Assembly: GCF_028128615.1 (NCBI RefSeq)
Contig: NZ_AMDP01000045.1
Location: 1-64,000 of the forward strand
Direction: 5' to 3'
Length of the DNA stretch: 64,000 nucleotides
DNA from: Enterococcus sp. 5H
Lineage (GTDB): Bacteria > Bacillota > Bacilli > Lactobacillales > Enterococcaceae
Under the pieces are notes generated by a model. The model saw nothing but the letters and a program-made list of their open reading frames with translations. It ran no database searches and was not told where the DNA came from. Below, one piece after another: positions 22,014 through 30,812 of this stretch (position 1 is its first letter; every line of letters starts with the position of its first letter). The position numbers were made by a program, and so were the translations under genes.

Positions 22014-22406
22014 TTAAAAGCTAAAGTCCAATGCATCAATTGAAAAAATCGTTGTTAAAATTTCATTTACTTTAGCTGCCAAGCTCTCTTTATTAATTAG
22101 TTGATTATTTGTTTCAAGCTGATTTTTTTCATTTGAATAGGTCAAATAATCGTAATCTTCTTTAAGCGTTACTTGATAATCTGCTTTTTTAAATAAAATA
22201 TAATCATCTAATACATCCATTTTATATTCTCGTTTATAACCATTTTCTAAAGCTATCGCCATGACAAGTGTGTTAACCGTCACTTCTTCCAGCGGGATTG
22301 AATGTTCATTTAAGGTCAATGTGTAGTTAACATCTTCGATAATTCCGCAAACATTGCAACCTCCATCAAGTAAATTAACTGTACTGCTGATTATCGCTTT
22401 TTCCAT
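22014..22406 (-). CDS. Unknown 130-residue protein
   Basis: No family recognised. It is acidic and soluble, with a short N-terminal GGCNVCGI segment (two Cys, about residues 16-19) and no signal peptide or membrane helix. The middle alternates charged and beta-type residues, and the C-terminus is hydrophobic and helical (KVNEILTTIFSIDALDFSF). ATG 22406 is well supported by GAAAGGATCTGAAACA. It stands alone, with AT-rich gaps on both sides, and the M-box promoter of the next gene lies about 180 bp beyond its stop. Confidence 0.7.
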   Translation of the reverse strand: MEKAIISSTVNLLDGGCNVCGIIEDVNYTLTLNEHSIPLEEVTVNTLVMAIALENGYKREYKMDVLDDYILFKKADYQVTLKEDYDYLTYSNEKNQLETNNQLINKESLAAKVNEILTTIFSIDALDFSF

Positions 22407-23127
22407 TGTTTCAGATCCTTTCTCTTACCTTCAAAAATCACTAATTCTATTATAACAAAAAATAATGGTTGTAACCTTAATATAAAAAAACAAAAACACT
22501 CTTTTTTTCCTTATCTTCTAAAGTTGTGTCTTGCTCACATACTTAACTGGCCTAAGTTGTCTCGTTATCGGAACAGGAAACCCCTGTACAGAATCGGGTG
22601 TCATTTCATAATCTCGAATAACCGAAGTATTAGTTTCATTTGAAAGAACCAGACTCTTCATTTTAATGATCGATATATTTTTATATCTAAAGTTTAAAAT
22701 AAAACTGATTATCTAAGTCAGCCTTATTTTAGACTTTTTTGTGAATAAAATATCTTTTTCATATTTTTTTGTATTTAAAAATTAAATTTTTCCCTCTATC
22801 ACACGTGTTATTTTTCCCATGGTAACGCCTCTCTCTTTTATGTCAAGTCAGTTCTTACTCCCAATTATTAAAAACGGAATCTTACTATTTGATAGTGAAA
22901 CATCTTACATATACAAATAAATACTTACCTAAAATAAGTTATAATATTATAGATAACTAACATTTTCCTCAAAGCTAATTTTAGTTCTTTTAAAACATAG
23001 TTGTTATTAATTAAATCAAAAAAATAATAGGCATACCAATTCAACAAAAAAAAGCTTGACTATCATAAAAATAAAACATATTATTTAAAAGCAATTTAAA
23101 AACAACCAAAAGAAAGAGGAAACCATT
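22407..23127. other. AT-rich intergenic region of about 720 bp
   Basis: It separates an unknown minus-strand gene from the plus-strand coiled-coil gene. Apart from a 47-codon minus-strand frame at 22518-22661, which is noticeably richer in G+C than its surroundings, and the ribosome binding site of the 23128 gene (AGAAAGAGG), no gene, RNA or clear repeat was seen. Confidence 0.6.
22518..22661 (-). CDS. Possible 47-residue peptide or gene remnant
   Basis: An ATG-initiated frame ending in TAG, with content such as RDYEMTPDSVQGFPVPITRQ and a basic C-terminus. No ribosome binding site is visible (ATTAAA precedes the ATG). Its base composition is less AT-rich than its flanks, so it may be the surviving 3' end of a decayed gene instead of a functional small gene. 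Not recognised. Confidence 0.3.
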   Translation of the reverse strand: MKSLVLSNETNTSVIRDYEMTPDSVQGFPVPITRQLRPVKYVSKTQL

Positions 23128-23808
23128 ATGAAAAACACACTAAAAAATAAGTCTGTAATAGCGGTGTTAAGTATTTTGTTGATTATCTCATTTTCATTAT
23201 TCACATTAAAATCAGTCGCAGATAATGTCATTCTATGGGGTGGGGAAGATAATGTAGATAAACTCAATACAAACCTAGACCAATTGGATAGCATGTTAAA
23301 TACAAAAGAGCAAAAAATCACAGATTTACAAGCTCAAATTAATCAAAGAAGTACCCAACTATCTCAAAATGAAACAGAATTAAACAATTTGAAAACACAA
23401 GTGACTAATTTAACAAACGAAAAAAATCAGTTACAAGGAAATATTACTTCCTTACAATCTCAAGTAAACAGCAAAACTGCTGAAGTCCAACAAAAAATTG
23501 CTGAATTACAACAGAAAGATGTCCAAATTCAACAAAAAATTGAAGAAGGCAATCAAAAAGAAGCCGCTAAACAACAAGAAGTTGATGCAAAAAATAGAGA
23601 AATTTCTACACTAAATCAAAAAGTTAATGATATTACTGTCGAAAAAAACAACCTTAAAACACAATACGACGATTCTCAACAAAAATTAGTGGAAGCTACA
23701 AACCAAATTTCTAGTTTACAAGATTATGTAAAAAAATTAGAAAAAGCTAGAAATGATGCAGCAACCGTTACAGCCAAATCAAACCAAATTGTTAATCAAC
23801 ATAAATAA
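23128..23808 (+). CDS. Secreted or membrane-anchored coiled-coil protein, Gln-rich
   Basis: 226 residues. A hydrophobic N-terminal segment (about 9-30, SVIAVLSILLIISFSLFTL) acts as a signal peptide or anchor, followed by a long continuous coiled coil from about residue 45 to 215 rich in Q, K, E and N, with heptad patterns such as EQKITDLQAQINQ and DVQIQQKIEEGNQ. No enzymatic domain is seen. ATG 23128 has AGAAAGAGGAAACC upstream. It is a single plus-strand gene in a minus-strand neighbourhood; a spacer or cell-envelope structural role is possible but unproven. Confidence 0.85.
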   Translation: MKNTLKNKSVIAVLSILLIISFSLFTLKSVADNVILWGGEDNVDKLNTNLDQLDSMLNTKEQKITDLQAQINQRSTQLSQNETELNNLKTQVTNLTNEKNQLQGNITSLQSQVNSKTAEVQQKIAELQQKDVQIQQKIEEGNQKEAAKQQEVDAKNREISTLNQKVNDITVEKNNLKTQYDDSQQKLVEATNQISSLQDYVKKLEKARNDAATVTAKSNQIVNQHK

Positions 23809-23832
23809 GTTATTATAAAAACGGGAGAGTAA

Positions 23833-23866
23833 CTGGGCATAACAATCTGGGTTATATCTATGTCAG
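23833..23866. repeat. Gene-end hairpin, CTGGGCATAAC family member
   Basis: CTGGGCATAAC (23833-23843) pairs imperfectly with GTTATATCTATGTCAG (23851-23866). It resembles the copies at 20462 and 49337 and lies just after the coiled-coil gene stop. Confidence 0.5.
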
Positions 23867-23948
23867 CGAAATTCGATGATGAACGATACAAGGTACAAAA
23901 TGTCCGTTGCTTCCTTTAATGCTCTAAGAATTGATGACTTAGATAATT

Positions 23949-23996
23949 GGACTAAAACCCGTACAATGCAAAAACAGATTGTGCGGGTTCTAGTCC
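23949..23996. terminator. Strong hairpin between convergent genes
   Basis: GGACTAAAACCCGTACAAT pairs with ATTGTGCGGGTTCTAGTCC around an A-rich loop. It sits between the plus-strand coiled-coil gene and the minus-strand hydrolase gene; there is no clear T-run, so it may be a repeat hairpin that also limits read-through. Confidence 0.5.
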
Positions 23997-24101
23997 GATT
24001 GCTCAAGTCTAAACGACTTTTATCACAACCTTTTCTCACGATATAAATTACTAGTGTCAGTTCTCGCTTTTCCAGACCACCTTTTACAGTCGAACATACA
24101 C

Positions 24102-24863
24102 TTATCCATTTAAAGTTTTTGCAAAAAAAGCTGCTACCTTATCCATCATTTCACCTTTGACTAAATGGCCTTCGTCCACTCCAGTGATAAATTGACTATT
24201 TACCATATATGGTTCATCAGCATTTTCGTGATAAAATTCTTCCATATCTTCATATGGAATTTTAGCATCTTTCGTCCCATGCCAAAATAAAACAGGGCGT
24301 TGTGCAAGTGTTTCAGGTTTTTTAGACAGATCATAATGTGCTACCCAACTAAGTAATAATGGTAAATCTTCTGGCACATAAAAATCCATTTCTTCTGCTC
24401 GTTCCATCACTCGCTCAATATAACGTAAAGGTGCTGGTGTTCCCATCATACATGCAGCAACTTTGATCTCTTCGTGTTGAGTCAATAAAGCACATGTTGT
24501 AATTCCACCCATTGAAACTCCGCCGACACCAATTTTATCATTTTCTATTAAGCCACGTTTTTTAAAATAGCGGACTATTACAGAAAATTCAATAATATTA
24601 AATTGGATACTTGACCAAAACGTAACTGAAGGAATTGAAGATATCGCTCCTGTTTTACGTTCACCATGATTCATAGCATCTGGTAAAATCACACGTAACC
24701 CTTGATTAGCTAACTTTCTAGCTTGAGTTAATGATAACTCTTTTGCTGATTGCCAGCCATGATAGTAAATAACCAATGGTAATTTTTTATCCTTGTATTC
24801 ATCTAAAACAACTTCCAATACTGGAATTTTTTTGATATAGCGGTGTCGAATGCTAATTTTCAT
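24102..24863 (-). CDS. Alpha/beta hydrolase family esterase
   Basis: 253-residue cytoplasmic serine hydrolase. Motifs: LVIYYHGWQSAKE (HG oxyanion region, about residue 33), the nucleophile elbow GVSMGG (about 117), WHGTKDAKIPYEDM with the acid Asp (about 195) and DEGHLVKG with the His (about 233). It resembles YitV/BD-FAE-like esterases; the substrate is unknown. ATG 24863 is preceded by AGGGGATAGATAG. It stands alone, with its 3' end facing the plus-strand coiled-coil gene. Confidence 0.85.
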   Translation of the reverse strand: MKISIRHRYIKKIPVLEVVLDEYKDKKLPLVIYYHGWQSAKELSLTQARKLANQGLRVILPDAMNHGERKTGAISSIPSVTFWSSIQFNIIEFSVIVRYFKKRGLIENDKIGVGGVSMGGITTCALLTQHEEIKVAACMMGTPAPLRYIERVMERAEEMDFYVPEDLPLLLSWVAHYDLSKKPETLAQRPVLFWHGTKDAKIPYEDMEEFYHENADEPYMVNSQFITGVDEGHLVKGEMMDKVAAFFAKTLNG

Positions 24864-24983
24864 CTATCTATCCCCTTTACTTTAAATTGGGCACTTAAAA
24901 TTATTATACACTTCAACACCAATAGCGACTATTTTTCCGCTCCACTATGCACCACAGCTTCCTAATAAAATAATCCAACAGCC

Positions 24984-25898
24984 TTATCTAAATCGTTTTC
25001 TCCTTCTAATTCTCCTTTTGACCAACACTCTCATACGCAATAAAAATAATAAAGTGATCAGGGCTATTAGTGCACGAACAGTGACTAATTTAAGCCATCC
25101 AAAAATAGGATCATAATATGTATTTTCCTGATAACTTGCTTTAATCGTCTCTAAAGCTTCTGGAGCTACCTGAAAGCTCGTTTTACCGGCAGTTAAAATA
25201 TCTTTAGCATTTGCATAATTTCCTAGTCCATCACTTGCTCTCAAATACATCTTTCCAGCTTGTCCTTGTCGCGCCAGATCAAAGCTAAATTTTCCATTTT
25301 CATTCGCAACAGCCTCTTGATAATGATACTCTTCATTATCAGTGTAAAACAATTCGATCTGATATGTATTTTGCGATAGCGGCATCTTTATTTCACCAGT
25401 TATGCGTTGGTTTTCTTCATCAAAATTTATTTCTGAGAAAAAAACAGTTGGCTTATCACTAGTTACTAAGTAAGGAACATTTATATAATGATAGGTAACT
25501 CCTTCTACTGAAATGAAACACAAGTCTGTCGAATAAACACCTATTTTTTCTGTCTGAACAGGCTTATTTTCATAATACATATCTTTAATTTTAATGTTAT
25601 CGCGATAATAAATTGTCTCGATAAATTCACTATAAATATGTTTAGGACTATTTTGTATAAAACTTGCAAAAACCATATACGGGCTACTATCAAAAGAAAA
25701 TTCTAAAAAAACTTCATCCTTTTTATTTGTAGCATTTGTTGTTTTTCCATCTAAAATTTGCTTACGAGCATAGCGACTACTTATATCCGTCAAAGCATCA
25801 AAATTTGCTGATAATGACTTTTGCACCAGCTCTTCTCCATAACTGATTTCAGACATAAAAACAACCACTACCCCAATAACCAACAACAATTTTTTCAT
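24984..25898 (-). CDS. Type I membrane protein of unknown function
   Basis: 304 residues: a signal peptide (about 1-20, LLLVIGVVVVFMSEISYGEE), an extracellular part rich in beta-strand pattern (about 25-260, with an Ig-like stretch FSEINFDEENQRITGEIKMP), one C-terminal membrane helix (about 270-290) and an Arg/Lys-rich cytoplasmic tail (KRRIRRRKRFR). No family is recognised. ATG 25898 is set by TTGGAGGCGTTTT; the frame is open further upstream without a ribosome binding site. It is preceded by its own promoter-like boxes at 26004-26031 and stands 280 bp from the YibE/F pair. Confidence 0.78.
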   Translation of the reverse strand: MKKLLLVIGVVVVFMSEISYGEELVQKSLSANFDALTDISSRYARKQILDGKTTNATNKKDEVFLEFSFDSSPYMVFASFIQNSPKHIYSEFIETIYYRDNIKIKDMYYENKPVQTEKIGVYSTDLCFISVEGVTYHYINVPYLVTSDKPTVFFSEINFDEENQRITGEIKMPLSQNTYQIELFYTDNEEYHYQEAVANENGKFSFDLARQGQAGKMYLRASDGLGNYANAKDILTAGKTSFQVAPEALETIKASYQENTYYDPIFGWLKLVTVRALIALITLLFLLRMRVLVKRRIRRRKRFR

Positions 25899-26003
25899 AA
25901 AACGCCTCCAATTACCTTGTAACAAAAACAGCATAATAAGCACCTAGCAAGAACCTTCTCTCACAGAACACGCCCATTTACTATTAAATAACTAAAGTCA
26001 CTT

Positions 26004-26031
26004 ATTATACAGTATAAGGAAATATTGTCAT
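26004..26031 (-). promoter_or_regulatory. Candidate promoter of the type I membrane protein gene
   Basis: Minus-strand ATGACA (26026-26031), a 16-bp spacer and TATAAT (26004-26009); an overlapping TTGCAA-16-TATACT set is also possible. The start would lie about 100 bp before the gene. Confidence 0.5.
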
Positions 26032-26180
26032 ATTGCAATATTTATTTATGAATTAATTGTTTTAGTCCAGATTTTAAGCCTAGTCTTTTAAAAGCAATTG
26101 ATTATTTATATTCAAAAACTCACTTATATAATAACAACTTTTTCACAACATAATAAATAAAACAGAAAAAATAAATATTT

Positions 26181-26948
26181 TCAATCAGATTTCTTAGATT
26201 TTTTTAGCATATACCAACAAGTAATTAAACTGGTAAATGGCAGAATAAACGAAACACTGACACCTGATAATACAATAATCGTTAACTCTGAAACAAAAGC
26301 TTTTGAATTGATTACTTCGTACCAAGGAATACTTAAATCTTGATACCAGAAAATAAGAATAAAAGCACTACTAATAAATGCAAAAAGCAGCGTATTAACT
26401 GTTGAGTTTAGAATACTTCTAACAACCGTTAAACTTGAAGATAGCAGATCCTGAAACGCCAATTCTTTTTCTCTTCGATGATATAGCTCAAAGGTTCCAC
26501 TAGCAATTGACATACTCCCATCAATTAACGCACCAGAGACACCTATAAACAAAACGGAAATACTTAGTTCGGAAAAAGAAATCGGTATTCGTAAATCCAT
26601 CGACGAAAGCTCCTCCAATTCAAAATCTGTAAATCCATAAACAGATATTTGCTGCATTAACGGGATAAAAATCAGACCCAGCAATAATAGAAAAAAAATG
26701 ATGCTATAAAGGCTAATTTTTGTTTTTTCATTCCATCCATTTACATAAATTAAAGTTATTAAACTATTAAATAGAATGTAGATTAACGTTACTAGATACA
26801 GCGATCCACCTAAGTGAAGCCAAAATAAGAACATCATAAAAAGTAGTAAATTAGCAAATAAACCACTCAAAATATAAAAAGAGGATTTTCCTGTAATAAA
26901 AATTGTTAAAAGAACGAAAATAATTGTCAAAATACCTAAAACGCTCAT
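26181..26948 (-). CDS. YibE/F family membrane protein, second of pair
   Basis: 255 residues with about six to seven membrane helices and few extramembrane residues; GVSGALIDGSMSIASG is the most conserved-looking loop and parallels the IGASLDTVVSVFS loop in its partner. It belongs to the YibE/F family, whose role is unknown (transport is often assumed). ATG 26948 is chosen because AAGGAGGAAAATGG precedes it; it forms an ATGA overlap with the stop of the upstream partner, so the two are co-translated and probably form one complex. Confidence 0.82.
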   Translation of the reverse strand: MSVLGILTIIFVLLTIFITGKSSFYILSGLFANLLLFMMFLFWLHLGGSLYLVTLIYILFNSLITLIYVNGWNEKTKISLYSIIFFLLLLGLIFIPLMQQISVYGFTDFELEELSSMDLRIPISFSELSISVLFIGVSGALIDGSMSIASGTFELYHRREKELAFQDLLSSSLTVVRSILNSTVNTLLFAFISSAFILIFWYQDLSIPWYEVINSKAFVSELTIIVLSGVSVSFILPFTSLITCWYMLKKSKKSD

Positions 26949-27970
26949 TCCATTTTCCTCCTTCCAAGATAGAAAATTCCTAAAGAAATTGGAATTGATA
27001 GTAAAATTCCAAAACCACCACATAGAACACGTAAAGCTTCCAGCGAAAAAAGCATTTCAACAGCGTGCGCAAACGGCCACCCATTAAATAAATAGAGTAA
27101 AAACATCGGAACACTACCACTAAAATAAGAACATATTAAAACATTTACCATAGTTCCACTGACATCAGTACCTACAGTTTTCCCTGACTCTACTAACTCA
27201 GAAAGAGTAATAAATCTGTTTTTAACTTCAATCTCTTCCAAAATAGAAAAAACAGAAACTACAGTATCTAAAGAAGCACCTATTGTCCCAATAAGTAGGC
27301 TAGATAAAAAAACAGGACGATAAGGTCTGGTCAATCCTTCCAGACTTTCAAACCGCAAGTTTTTATCCTGAAGCATTTCCATCGTAAAGTAACAAATCGA
27401 AAATGCCAATAAGATCGTTAAGATCGTTGCTAAAAACTTTTGCAAACTATTTTTTTGAATCCCTTCAATCAAAAACAAAGTAACTGCAACAGCAAACAGC
27501 ATATAAACGATCATCATCTGCAACATTGGAAAACTGGGAAGTGTCCGATAATAGAACACCATCAAAAATAAAGCCCCGCTATTTAAAATTACGCTAATAA
27601 AAGTTGTTAAGCCGACTTTTCCACCTACTAATAATAAAGTAAGTAGTAATAAACTAATCATAAAAAAAACAAACCCATCCCGCTTTTTTTCAAGTACCTC
27701 ATCTTCATTAAAAAAAACTTGATTTCCTACATTAAAATGAATACTCTCTGCTTCATTTTCTTGGTATGGAGCAATAAAAAAACGTTTCTCTCCTTGTTCC
27801 TCTCCATTTAAAACCGTCGCTTCAATTTTTTGACTATTCTCCTCAATGGTGACTCGGTTTATTTTTGCAATCGAATTAGGGTACAAACTAGCGCTATTGA
27901 ATTGAATACCTATGCTTATAATAATAATCAAAGTAAGTCCTGTAACGCTTAAAATTATTTTTTGTCTCAT
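26945..27970 (-). CDS. YibE/F family membrane protein, first of pair
   Basis: 341 residues. One N-terminal helix, then an extracytoplasmic beta-rich domain (about 30-110, with QKIEATVLNGEEQGEKRFFI), then about seven membrane helices carrying LIGTIGASLDTVVSVFSILEEI. This is the usual YibE/F architecture. ATG 27970 is set by AAAGGAGAGATGT; the longer frame to 28033 has no ribosome binding site. It overlaps the second YibE/F gene by 4 bp. Confidence 0.88.
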   Translation of the reverse strand: MRQKIILSVTGLTLIIIISIGIQFNSASLYPNSIAKINRVTIEENSQKIEATVLNGEEQGEKRFFIAPYQENEAESIHFNVGNQVFFNEDEVLEKKRDGFVFFMISLLLLTLLLVGGKVGLTTFISVILNSGALFLMVFYYRTLPSFPMLQMMIVYMLFAVAVTLFLIEGIQKNSLQKFLATILTILLAFSICYFTMEMLQDKNLRFESLEGLTRPYRPVFLSSLLIGTIGASLDTVVSVFSILEEIEVKNRFITLSELVESGKTVGTDVSGTMVNVLICSYFSGSVPMFLLYLFNGWPFAHAVEMLFSLEALRVLCGGFGILLSIPISLGIFYLGRRKME

Positions 27971-28200
27971 ACATCTCTCCTTTGATAAGTTCTTCATATA
28001 GTATATTAAAAAATGGCAGTGTAAAGAATTCATTTTTGTGTATTTTAATAAATTTTACAAGTTTTTTTCTAACTTTAAATAACTAGTATTTATGTTATTA
28101 AGTTCTGTTTGTCTGAAACAGCTATGAGAACAATTTTTTCTATGTTTGATGATTAAATGCTAACAAAGCATTTTAGTTAATCACTATTATTATAGAATAT

Positions 28201-28241
28201 AAAAGAGCTAAACCCTCATATGATCGGGGTTTAGCTCTTTT
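28201..28241 (-). terminator. Terminator of rpmG
   Basis: AAAAGAGCTAAACCC pairs with GGGTTTAGCTCTTTT around a loop of about 11 bases; T/A runs flank both sides, so it may act in both directions between rpmG and the YibE/F transcript start. Confidence 0.85.
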
Positions 28242-28251
28242 ATTAAAATTC

Positions 28252-28401
28252 TTATTTAGTTTCACGGTGTAAAGTAACTTTTCTTTCACGTGGGCAATAT
28301 TTTTGTTTTTCCAAACGATCAGGATTGTTACGTTTATTTTTGCTTGTAAGGTAGTTACGTTCTTTACAAGAAGTACATTCTAAAGTGATGTTTACGCGCA
28401 T
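28252..28401 (-). CDS. rpmG: 50S ribosomal protein L33
   Basis: 49-residue ribosomal protein: [17 protein letters not shown] at the start, [16 protein letters not shown] and the closing VTLHRETK. It keeps the first zinc pair (CTSC) but only one of the second pair (YCPRE), so it is intermediate between zinc and zinc-free L33 paralogues. ATG 28401 has AGGAGGGGAAAAAC upstream. It is too short to be found by a simple length filter. It stands alone, followed by a strong terminator, upstream of the YibE/F pair in reading direction. Confidence 0.96.
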   Translation of the reverse strand: MRVNITLECTSCKERNYLTSKNKRNNPDRLEKQKYCPRERKVTLHRETK

Positions 28402-28528
28402 GTTTTTCCCCTCCTATATCTGAATTCGTATTTCTAAGATATTTCTTAGCCTCAAATATCATATCATGTTTACTCATGAAATTCTACCCTTTTAATGAAA
28501 TTTGTAAAGGAAAACTACTTTACAAATT

Positions 28529-30649
28529 TTATTGTGCCTTGTAATCAGCATACGCATCAATGATGGCTTTTACCATCAATTGGTTTGGACGAGTACTTTC
28601 ACTAGTTAGATGCGGTAGGATTACACTAACAGCAACTTCTGGATTATCCGCTGGCGCATAGGCAACAACGTTACTATTGACAGTCACATGTTCACCAACG
28701 TTGGTTTCCGCCGTACCTGTTTTAGCAGCAATATCTAATTTAGCTCCCTGCATATAACGACCTGTGGTAAATACACCTGTTCCATGAACAACATCATAGA
28801 AACCATCTTGAATGATTTGCATTTGATCTGAGCTAATATTGACTTTATTAAGTTCTTCAGCTTTTTTCTCTTCTTTCAAATCACCTAGCGTACCATCTGA
28901 TGTATTACCATAAATCCCTTCAACTAAACGCGGCGCAACACGAGTGCCTCCATTGGCTACTGTTGAAACATATTGTGCTAACTGCAATGCTGTATACGTA
29001 TCATACTGACCAAAAGATAAATCGAGTAAATGACCTGGCATTGGAGCATATTGAGGATCATTAAACGCTGTATTAGAAATACCTGTTGATTCTCCTGGGA
29101 TATCAATACCTGTAGAAACACCCATTCCGTATTCACCAAATGTTTTTCTTAATGCTTCAAATAATGTAGGATCACCTGTTTTGTATGGTAAAACCATGTT
29201 GTATTGATATTCTGTATTCATCATTCTTAACATCAGTTTCATCATGTAAGCATTCGATGAGTATTCTAACGCTTGTTTTGCCGTTAATGGTATTTGGTTT
29301 CCAGGTATCTTATTAAAGACTGAAGATTTCTGCTCACTTCCATAGATTTGAATTGGTTCATCTACTAATATATCATTGCCGGTAATCACACCTTGTTCAT
29401 ACCCTGCCGAAATCGTTGCTCCTTTGACAACTGATCCTGGTTCAAAAGCTTTATTAATTGTTGATAGAGGATTAGACGTAATTTCCTTTGTTTCAGGATC
29501 TCGATCTAATGCAACCATTGCCAAAACTGCACCTGTTTTAGGGTCCATTACAACCACATAGGCACCATCTGAATACTCAGCATTACCTGTGGCTAACAAC
29601 TGATCGTATTGTTCACGAACAACTTGTTCAACTTTCTTTTGAAATTCTAAATCAATAGTTAGTTTTAAATTATCACCTTTTTGCCCTTCTGACACAGGTG
29701 TTTTTGTAACAATACTTCCGTTACTATCTATAGTAACTTCTGAAATTGCTTTTTGACCTTGTAGAACTGATTCATATTGTCTTTCTAAATAACTGGTACC
29801 CACTCGATCATTCATCTCATACCCTTTAGCCAAATACTCTTCGGCTTCTTCAGCTGGCAATCCAGATTTTTCAGAGGATACTTGACCTAAAATACTTCTA
29901 AGCTCATTATCTTGCGGATAATCACGATCCCAATCCATTCCTGTAGAAACACCAGCAATCTCTGATGTATGTTCACCAATTACGGCGATTTCATCTTGCG
30001 TTACGCCTTCATTTTTAATAAAAGCTGTATTCAATTCTTGAACTGAATTCATCCGTTTGAAAATAGTCGCAGCTTTCATCGTATTTTCGTCAAAAGCAAT
30101 TTCTTCCGGAGTAACTTTTTCCACAGTTAATGTGTACAAAGTTCCTTCATCCGTAATCTTATTGCCTTTTTCATCCAGCTTATCTTGATCTGTTAAACGT
30201 TCTTGAGCTGCTTTTAAATGTTCTGGATCAGCTAGCCAGAAATCTTTTTTATCACGTTCAGTCAACTCATCTGCTGGTACATCAATTAATTCATTGACCT
30301 TATGAGCAATCGCTAACAGATCTTCTGTTTGAACTTTTTTCCCACGTGTATATGTAATAGCTAAATTGGCTTTATTTCCAACTAAGACATTGCCAGAAGC
30401 ATCGTAAATTTGTCCACGCGGTGCATTGCTTTTGATTTTTAATGTTGAATTCTCTTCTGCTTTTTCAACATATTTTTGTCCATCTGCAATTTGTAAATAG
30501 CCTAACCGTACAATCAGCGCCACAAACAAACCGAAAATAACAAAAAATAGCAGGTTCAGACGAAACGGAATATGTGATTTCTTATTTTTTTGTGTCATTG
30601 GTTCTTCATTTTCTTTTTTTATTTTATCTAAAAATTTCATTCTCTTCAT
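28529..30649 (-). CDS. Class B penicillin-binding protein (PBP2-type transpeptidase)
   Basis: 706-residue peptidoglycan transpeptidase. A single membrane anchor (about 27-50) is followed by the PBP dimer domain (APRGQIYDASGNVL at about 75) and the transpeptidase domain, with the active-site SVVK (about residue 402), YSSN (SxN, about 460) and KTGT (about 645). The order and size match enterococcal PBP2B, but a symbol is not assigned because several class B PBPs exist. ATG 30649 has GGAAGG upstream. It lies downstream of thrS, separated by a terminator. Confidence 0.93.
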   Translation of the reverse strand: MKRMKFLDKIKKENEEPMTQKNKKSHIPFRLNLLFFVIFGLFVALIVRLGYLQIADGQKYVEKAEENSTLKIKSNAPRGQIYDASGNVLVGNKANLAITYTRGKKVQTEDLLAIAHKVNELIDVPADELTERDKKDFWLADPEHLKAAQERLTDQDKLDEKGNKITDEGTLYTLTVEKVTPEEIAFDENTMKAATIFKRMNSVQELNTAFIKNEGVTQDEIAVIGEHTSEIAGVSTGMDWDRDYPQDNELRSILGQVSSEKSGLPAEEAEEYLAKGYEMNDRVGTSYLERQYESVLQGQKAISEVTIDSNGSIVTKTPVSEGQKGDNLKLTIDLEFQKKVEQVVREQYDQLLATGNAEYSDGAYVVVMDPKTGAVLAMVALDRDPETKEITSNPLSTINKAFEPGSVVKGATISAGYEQGVITGNDILVDEPIQIYGSEQKSSVFNKIPGNQIPLTAKQALEYSSNAYMMKLMLRMMNTEYQYNMVLPYKTGDPTLFEALRKTFGEYGMGVSTGIDIPGESTGISNTAFNDPQYAPMPGHLLDLSFGQYDTYTALQLAQYVSTVANGGTRVAPRLVEGIYGNTSDGTLGDLKEEKKAEELNKVNISSDQMQIIQDGFYDVVHGTGVFTTGRYMQGAKLDIAAKTGTAETNVGEHVTVNSNVVAYAPADNPEVAVSVILPHLTSESTRPNQLMVKAIIDAYADYKAQ

Positions 30650-30764
30650 TTATCTTAGTCCTTCCATATCAGAAAAGTCTTGCCTCTCTATTGTAACTAA
30701 AAATTGCAAAAAAAAATAGAGGTAATCCTCTTACTAAGCAAATATTTAATTATTTATTGCAATA

Positions 30765-30799
30765 AAAAAGGAAAAAGCCAAAAAGCTATTTCCTTTTTT
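30765..30799 (-). terminator. Terminator of thrS
   Basis: AAAAAGGAAA (30765-30774) and TTTCCTTTTT (30789-30798) flank an inner AAGCCAAAAAGCT loop; minus-strand RNA ends in U-rich sequence. Confidence 0.75.
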
Positions 30800-30812
30800 A
30801 GAACCGATTTAA

